Origin: Ustilaginoidea virens
Lineage: Eukaryota; Ascomycota; Sordariomycetes; Hypocreales; Clavicipitaceae
Length of the DNA stretch: 64,000 nucleotides
Reading direction: 5' to 3'
Assembly (NCBI RefSeq): GCF_000687475.1
Contig: NC_057322.1
Span: 186,001-250,000 of the forward strand
The translations under genes and the position numbers were made by a program. The notes under the pieces were generated by a model, which was not told where the DNA came from, did not search any database, and was given only the letters and a program-made list of their open reading frames with translations. How positions within the stretch are numbered: the stretch's first letter is position 1; each line of letters begins with the position of its first letter. Positions 58,724 to 64,000 of this stretch are shown here, piece by piece.

Positions 58724-59340
58724 CTATACGTGCTTAATATCAATGTGAACGCCATTCTTCCGTAAGACAGGCTCCTCCTCTCTTACGTAGAAAGAGCTCG
58801 GCGCTGCAGTAAAGCCCCGCGGAAGAAGCAAAGAGGTGCGGAAGAAAGCATGCTCCGCAAATATCCTGCTAATAATACTCCAGGCTTGAACCCACTCATC
58901 TAAGGTGCCGCGAAAGGACTCCCTCGGGACGCAGTATTTTGCGAGCGTTTGTTGATATCTAAGAGAGGCGGCAGTATAAGCAAGGTAAAGTCAGGAAGGC
59001 GGGTATATAGTACGGAAAGGGACCCGACATACTCGTTCCTGCCAGACTCCTTATCCTTCTGAATAGCTGTTGCTATACCCATCTCCACCGTCACTAAGCC
59101 ATTTTGCTTGGCGAACCGGACGGCCGGTATAGGCCCAATCCGAGAGTGGAATAGTAGCTTGGTTCGAGGCAAAGATGAAATGGCTTGAAAGACATGCAAA
59201 GCAAATTTAGCAGGGAGGGGCTGGCGCGCATCGAAGATATTATCGCCTGAACTTTGGACTGCAGCTGCAGGGTTAGGCAGTGCCTGAACTTGGGAGGTGG
59301 CTAGGAGGGCGATGCCGGCGATAAATTTAGAGAAGAGCAT
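58724..59340 (-). CDS. Putative small secreted protein, two exons
   Basis: Exon 1 is 59340-59033 and exon 2 is 58958-58724, with a 74-bp intron (58959-59032). The donor is GTATGT, a CTGAC branch-like motif lies inside, and the acceptor is CTTAG. Splicing removes 74 bp and joins 308 + 235 nt = 543 nt exactly, 180 codons plus stop, whereas the unspliced frame gives an unrelated short tail. ATG 59340 starts a clear signal peptide (MLFSKFIAGIALLATSQVQA), with cleavage likely before LPNP; an ATG 66 bp upstream would spoil it. The mature part is about 160 aa with one Cys. Exon 2 starts YQQTLAKYCVPRESFRG and ends NGVHIDIKHV. I do not recognise a family. It is intact, unlike most neighbours, and could be an apoplastic protein or effector, but that is only inferred from size and signal peptide. 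Confidence 0.6.
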
Positions 59341-60758
59341 TTTTTTAGGTTCAAAAGACAGGTTATAAGGGAAGTGGGCGTGAAGAAGGGGACAAGGGGT
59401 ATCCAAATTTGTAAGGAAAGCAAGACCTTGAAACGAGACTTGATAAAGCCGAGCTGAGGATGATCAAGAAGTATAAAGGTAGATTTAGCTAGACCGGCGT
59501 TATCTATTCTTTTCTAAGCCCGGAAATGCTTTGTAGCGTTTGCCTTACTGTCTTAGCCGCTGTCAAGAGGAAGTCCGGTATCTGCAACGGCCCTCCGGAC
59601 TGCTGGTACTAGCCTGTCCTCCGGCCCGGGTGACGCTGATTGACTGGAAATCGCCAGTTGGTTGTCACCGCACTAGGTTTCAGGTGGGTTTATCTTGGGT
59701 GCGATTTAGTCAGCCGTTTGGTGCTTTACGTACAGCTTTTGCTAAATCCGCGCAGAACTTGATCAAATGATCTAATATATCCGACATATTACTAACTACT
59801 TCACGCATGCTTGTTTCACATTGCTTTTTTGTGACTTAGTTCCTCGCCTACTGCTCGTCACGCTCACGTGGCAAATAGCCTATCGCCACGCCTCCTTTCC
59901 ACATTGAAGACATAATACTGCTTGCCCACTAACCCGGTTTAAAATACCCGCATCGGCGCATACATGCATCGGGCTTTTAATCGCAGTTCGGTGTTCAAAC
60001 TTCAGTTAGTCAGGGAAAGAGGAGCTTTGCCTGGAAATTTACAAAGAAATGGAAGGCAAGCAGAAAGAGCATAGCTCTTCCCCCTTTCCCTCTTTAAAAA
60101 ATAGTGAGGCCTTCCTATAGAGACATCTTTTCATATTAACCAGGGATTATACAATAAATGTGGGTAAAGTATCCCGGTGTTTTTACTTCTCTTAACCTGA
60201 GTGTTGAAGAACACTACACATAAAAGGCGGCAAGATTCTGCTATATAAAAGGCGGTGAAGGGATGGATTTTGCCATCCTTTCTAAGCAAAGGCCCGCCAA
60301 GGCCCGCCGCAAGCGGTCCCCGACAGGGCCCCCGGAGGGAAACAGTAAAAAATGCATTATTCCTTATAAAAATATTTAAGTAAGTAAATAATGCGGATAA
60401 AGAAGGCAGTTAAATAAGGCTGTCGCTACGTCGGACTAATATTTACCCGCCTACCTACCTCTGCTTTTACTGTGCCTTTAGCACCGAAGAATTCGGCGGC
60501 ACTCTAGTAAGATACTGATAAATGTGGACTTTTGCCTCCGTGTCTTAATACTTCTACGTCGCGGCGTAACTTTTCGCTGCGCTTGATCTATACACGGAAT
60601 CGTTCCTCCTGTCCCGGATGAATATTCATAGGCTGCAAATTTTGACTGCGATTTAGGGCTTAATACTAGTCGAATGGCCCAGGACGTCATTACAGCAAAG
60701 CTATGTATCAACACTTCGCTAGCAACGCCCGACATCATCTCTAGGTCTGCTCGATATA
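59341..60758. other. Intergenic region upstream of two divergent loci
   Basis: The stretch directly upstream of the secreted-protein gene is pyrimidine-rich on the minus strand (59341-59440), as is common before fungal start codons. 60285-60350 is a GC-rich patch with GGCCCGCCAAGGCCCGCC. The ORFs at 59540-59770 (+) and 60478-60738 (-) have no supporting feature. Confidence 0.4.
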
Positions 60759-61479
60759 ATGCCAGCGGAGCTTCTCCTTATCATTCTCAAACTTCTCGAC
60801 TTTCAGTCACTCTCCCGCGTCTCACGTGCCTGCTTTAGAGGCAAGATGATCGCCGAAAGTCTTTCAAAATATCGACAAGTAATACAGCACGCGCTAAAGG
60901 TTCCAACAGCATTAGCGAAGACCAATCTCATTAATTGTTATTCGGCTGCCTTTATTCAGCACGCCCTTGAAATGTGTCGTTATATGTCCTATTTCGACTT
61001 CGCTGCTTTTCTGTATCTACCTATATGCGAAAGAGTCTGCTTTAAATGCCTTTTCTAAAACGGTCGATTGCGGATGATAACCACAGCAACTGCGAGAAAG
61101 TGCTTCGGCTTAACCCAACGTCAGCTTCGAGCTGTTCCAATCATGCGCAGCGTACCTGGGACTTACTCTGTCAGAGAACCTTGTCAGCGTGGGGCACGCT
61201 AAGCAGCTGGGCCTCCTTATGCATGAAAAGTTGGCCAAGTTTATGCCCTGCACCCCAGCCAGAGGTGTATATTCGAGGGAGTTCTATGAATCCAAGTGGT
61301 ATTATGAGACCCCCCTGGAGCTCCCAGGTCGCGACATGTCAAAACTGCCAGACAGGGCTAGCATTAAAAACGATGGATTCGCCGGCATGGCAAGCCTCCG
61401 AGTGCCATATATAACAGACTCTGGCGCGGATTGGGGGTTATCTTTGCCGAGGATATCAAATTACATACCAGCATTTTAG
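60759..61479 (+). pseudogene. F-box protein pseudogene
   Basis: N-terminal F-box: MPAELLLIILKLLDFQSLSR, then SRACFRG, starting at ATG 60759. F-box proteins recruit targets to SCF ubiquitin ligases by binding Skp1. The frame continues through IQHALKVPTALAKTNLI and FLYLPICERVCFKCLF to a TAA at 61056-61058, probably CAA originally, because similar sequence continues after it (NGRLRMITTATARKCFGL, VPGTYSVRE). Near 61185 the frame shifts by one and continues as GHAKQLGLLMHEKLAKFM and DGFAGMASLRVPYI to a stop at 61479. So there is one nonsense and one frameshift mutation. An unusual intron is a less likely alternative. Confidence 0.65.
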
Positions 61480-61644
61480 ATCTTGGTCTCTACCTTTAGC
61501 TATTCTTTTGAAATTATGCCCGCCTGATATACACCCGGATCCCTCCCCTATTTGCATTAGCAACGAAATTTTATTCTTATGATAGGTAACTAGACCATAT
61601 TAAAGACTGCTACGGAATATAGCGAGTTTTAAGAGAAGGAGAAT
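61480..61644. other. Short AT-rich intergenic gap
   Basis: Lies between two convergent pseudogene ends. No gene or clear terminator hairpin is seen. Confidence 0.4.
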
Positions 61645-62484
61645 CTATATAGCTTCAACATATATATAAATGTAAGGCGCGCCTCGCCCTGACTCGTCCA
61701 TCAGTTTAGATCCAAGCTCTTCAAATTCAGCCACTGCTTTCTTCTCGTTATATATCTCAGCGTGCTTAAAGTCGATTAATTTGACATTACCAGTGGAATT
61801 TTCGATGATAAAATTGTAGCGATTGGGGTCTCTGTGGATAAAGCCCATACTATGCAGCTTACGCAAAGCCGCTTCGCACTAGGAAGATCAGCCAATGTAG
61901 AATATCTACCCTCTATTTTCTCCAAGAGGAGCCCAACATTTTGGCCCCCTTAGAAGAGATATCCGAGGACTCTATGTGTTATTAGGGTCTCATCGGAGTT
62001 TTGCAACCAGGTCAAGGCTTCATATATCCTTATCTCGTGCTCGGAATGAGCCATTCCAGAACTACAACTTTCGATATTGCAGTTTTGCCTTAGAACTCGA
62101 TCTCTCGAATGCGGTTCTTATAATACTTAATGAGTTTCACTGAGAGAATATCGATATATCATGGGTGCCAGGTTGACTCTATCTAAGCAAGCGGCTCAAA
62201 GGAGATAGTCGAATCCTCACGGCCGTCTAAATCACGAAATAACCGCACGGTCGTCCAGTCTATATCCAGAAATGGTGGAAGTTTAGGTATAAGAAGGTAC
62301 AGACGGCACCTAGTAAGCTCGTCAAAGATGCATTCGCGGCCCGTATAGCAGAGTATTGTGAGATAGTGTACCCTTCTACTAGCCCGAATACAATAGAGTC
62401 CTTTACATCGTCTATCTCCTGACTCAGAACTTCAATATCTGACTTAGGTATAATGTTTGACTGGTCAGGCATTGTGTTGGCCAT
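61645..62484 (-). pseudogene. Fungal kinase-like protein ('alpha-galactosidase A' type annotation), broken
   Basis: Minus-strand pieces in several frames that together follow a common fungal family with a kinase-like C terminus. The start is MANTMPDQSNIIPKSDIEVL (62484). Then a frame change gives DIDWTTVRLFRDLDGRED near 62270 and STWHPRYIDILSVKLIKYYK near 62170. A second change gives MAHSEHEIRIYEALTWLQNS near 62050 and VGLLLEKIEGRYSTLADLP near 61910. A third gives LRKLHSMGFIHRDPNRYNF near 61850 and VKLIDFKHAE near 61770, which are the catalytic-loop HRD and DF motifs. It ends ESGRGAP then YIYIYVEAI. There are three frame changes plus stops. The galactosidase name common in databases is not supported by these motifs. 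Confidence 0.65.
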
Positions 62485-63113
62485 ACGATAGAAGCTAATC
62501 TTACACTAGGTTCATTGTAAAGCTCGAGCCTTATCTTGCTTCCTGTTTTCTATTCTCATTTAAGGGAAAAAGAAAAAAAAAAAGCTCGGCGACTTTCCAC
62601 AGTCAAAGAACGATAGTGATTGCATTTTTCTCATAACTAGTGTCTAGTGCAACATTCGGAGTTTGCTACTACCTATATAGGTAAGGCTAAGCCCGTAAAC
62701 CGCGTAATAAGGTCCCTACCGCCTCCGGCGGCTGCAATAAAAGAGCAGTAAACAGAGCAGCAAAGAGATCCTTCAATAGATTCTGCCTACTAACGCGCCT
62801 GCACCAGGCTATAGAGGGCATTAAGCCCGTCACACTATCTAGTCGCCGGCCGTAAGTTTATACAAGTTGATGCTAGACTGCGTATTAAGTGAAAGCACTT
62901 TCTGATTACCTCAGGTCCCAAATTACTTAAGGCGACAATCTGCAACTCTCCCGGCTCATAGCTACTCTAGCAACCTAAAGACTGGTTTTCAGACGACTTT
63001 GTAAGCAACGTCTCTTATAACGCAATAAGTCACCAATTGCCTTGAGAACCAGTTTGATCCGCTAAGATTCATTCCCCTTACAGATCGACAAGTCGCTTTG
63101 CATAAAAACCATA
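62485..63113. other. Intergenic, no supported gene
   Basis: Contains an A-rich run near 62568-62584 and a GC-rich patch near 62690-62740, with no coding signal that I can support. CATAAAAACC lies just before the next ORF. Confidence 0.4.
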
Positions 63114-63386
63114 ATGTATCGACAGGTATATTACGTGTATAGATGCGGTTGCACTAAACTAGCACAGTTTGTACAATGTGCCGAAAAATATAATGCAAAG
63201 TCGAATCTAAAAGGCGATAGACCAATTCCGTTTGTCTTAGAATCTCGAAATTACTGCGCCAGGCATCTCGTAAAGAAAAGTCAGGCGAGAGATGGGTACA
63301 GAGGACGGGTGCCACGTTATAGTCAACCCTGTACCAGTCGTCGTCTTCAATTATATGGTTGTCGAGGGCTGTATTCATGTATGTAG
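63114..63386 (+). CDS. Small hypothetical protein with Cys/His spacing
   Basis: 90 aa from ATG 63114. It begins MYRQVYYVYRCGCTKLAQFV, and the Cys residues in RCGC, VQCAEK and NYCARHL give a C-x-C...C...C-x-x-H arrangement like that of small fungal zinc-binding-type proteins. The last third (after KKSQARDGYRG) is less convincing, so there may be an intron or damage. Read on the minus strand, 63378-63154 is also open (74 codons) but has no comparable motif. No function is assigned. Confidence 0.4.
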   Translation: MYRQVYYVYRCGCTKLAQFVQCAEKYNAKSNLKGDRPIPFVLESRNYCARHLVKKSQARDGYRGRVPRYSQPCTSRRLQLYGCRGLYSCM

Positions 63387-64000
63387 GTGTCGGAAAGTCC
63401 TCTTACTGACTAGAGTGTGGTACAAGATCGCCCGCCTGTACAGGGTATTATATCTGAGATACAAATACTGAGACATAGACTATCCCCTGCTTCAGGTAAG
63501 CTCTGGAAACAGACCAACATCCTGAGCCTGATGGGGTACGAAGGAGGCAAATTATACAGAATAGCTAGGCCTTACATATTTCCTTCGTCAATATTTTCTA
63601 AATGATAAACGTTCTTTACTCTCTCAATTGCCTGCCTATCCCCGTTTGTGCGTCTTGCCTAACGCTTAGAGACACCATGTACTTCAGTCCAACACGAATC
63701 CATCTTTAACCAGGCATACGGTTGGAGCTAAAAGAACTCCAGGCTCTCACGACTAAGACAAGGAAATCTTCCAACTCTGAGTCTAAACGGGAAAGAATAC
63801 CCTCACCATACACAGCAACACAAAGAGAGCTATCAGCTCCATCATCAGACAGACACGCACAGGCGAGATAAACCAGCGGGCTAATCTCTTTATCATCAAT
63901 GAAGCAGGCATCTAGGAGTGGTCGTGTGGACGCAGGCGGAAAAATATAAAGTTACATCCTGCTCGAATGCAGGAACTGGATTGATAAACGACACCAAATC
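63387..64000. other. Right edge, no supported gene
   Basis: One 62-codon plus-strand ORF (63417-63605) without recognisable features. The rest shows nothing. Confidence 0.35.

Noticed and set aside
59540..59770. 76-codon plus-strand ORF
   Set aside because: No recognisable features; open frames of this size are expected by chance in balanced-composition DNA.
60478..60738. 86-codon minus-strand ORF head to head with the F-box locus
   Set aside because: Its start lies only about 20 bp from the F-box ATG on the other strand, and no family feature is visible.
1..64000. tRNA or rRNA genes
   Set aside because: I looked for cloverleaf-like and rRNA-like stretches. The only tRNA-like sequences are the retrotransposon primer sites, which are complementary to tRNA and not tRNA genes.

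Overview
The window looks like a piece of a filamentous ascomycete (Pezizomycotina) chromosome. About 53.8 kb of repeat-induced-point-mutation (RIP)-degraded transposons, nested in one another, are followed by about 10 kb of more balanced-composition DNA with fungal accessory genes, most of them broken. The evidence is a Tad-like LINE, a chromodomain-bearing Gypsy element, several Copia elements, stop codons that are almost all explained by C-to-T change, depletion of CpA/TpG with excess TpA in the older elements, a 74-bp intron with a GTATGT donor, and fragments of typical fungal families (PD-(D/E)XK nuclease-like, DUF4238, F-box, fungal kinase-like).

Layout. 251-7666 is a complete Copia element (family A; 751-bp LTRs; TSD ggtgt) with one gag-pol frame broken only by stops. 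7988-9130 is a plus-strand gag-like relic. About 9280-14155 is a minus-strand Tad-like LINE. 14156-14902 is the start of a Gypsy pol, which resumes at 42526. Between them lies a 27.6-kb composite of Copia family B (14903-42520), flanked by a single 5-bp duplication, ccata. It contains three internal regions (B1, B2, B3), two solo A LTRs at the same site in B1 and B3, and a young Copia C (28429-34098) inside B2. From 42526 the Gypsy pol runs through RT, RNase H, integrase and chromodomain, then a long post-pol region and an LTR at 47318-47561. A second copy of the chromodomain/post-pol/LTR segment follows directly (47562-50009). 50010 to about 53600 is a minus-strand Copia D remnant holding another solo A LTR (TSD attta).

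The right-hand 10 kb holds a PD-(D/E)XK nuclease-like gene, a DUF4238 pseudogene, a two-exon gene for a putative secreted protein, an F-box pseudogene, a kinase-like pseudogene of the type often annotated 'alpha-galactosidase A' in fungi, and a small Cys-containing ORF.

The insertions can be put in order: Copia D, then the Gypsy copies, then LINE, B and A, then B recombination, then C. I found no convincing new defence or metabolic system. The most interesting material is the recombination history of the B composite, the conserved region after the Gypsy pol, and the intact spliced secreted-protein gene next to the repeat block.
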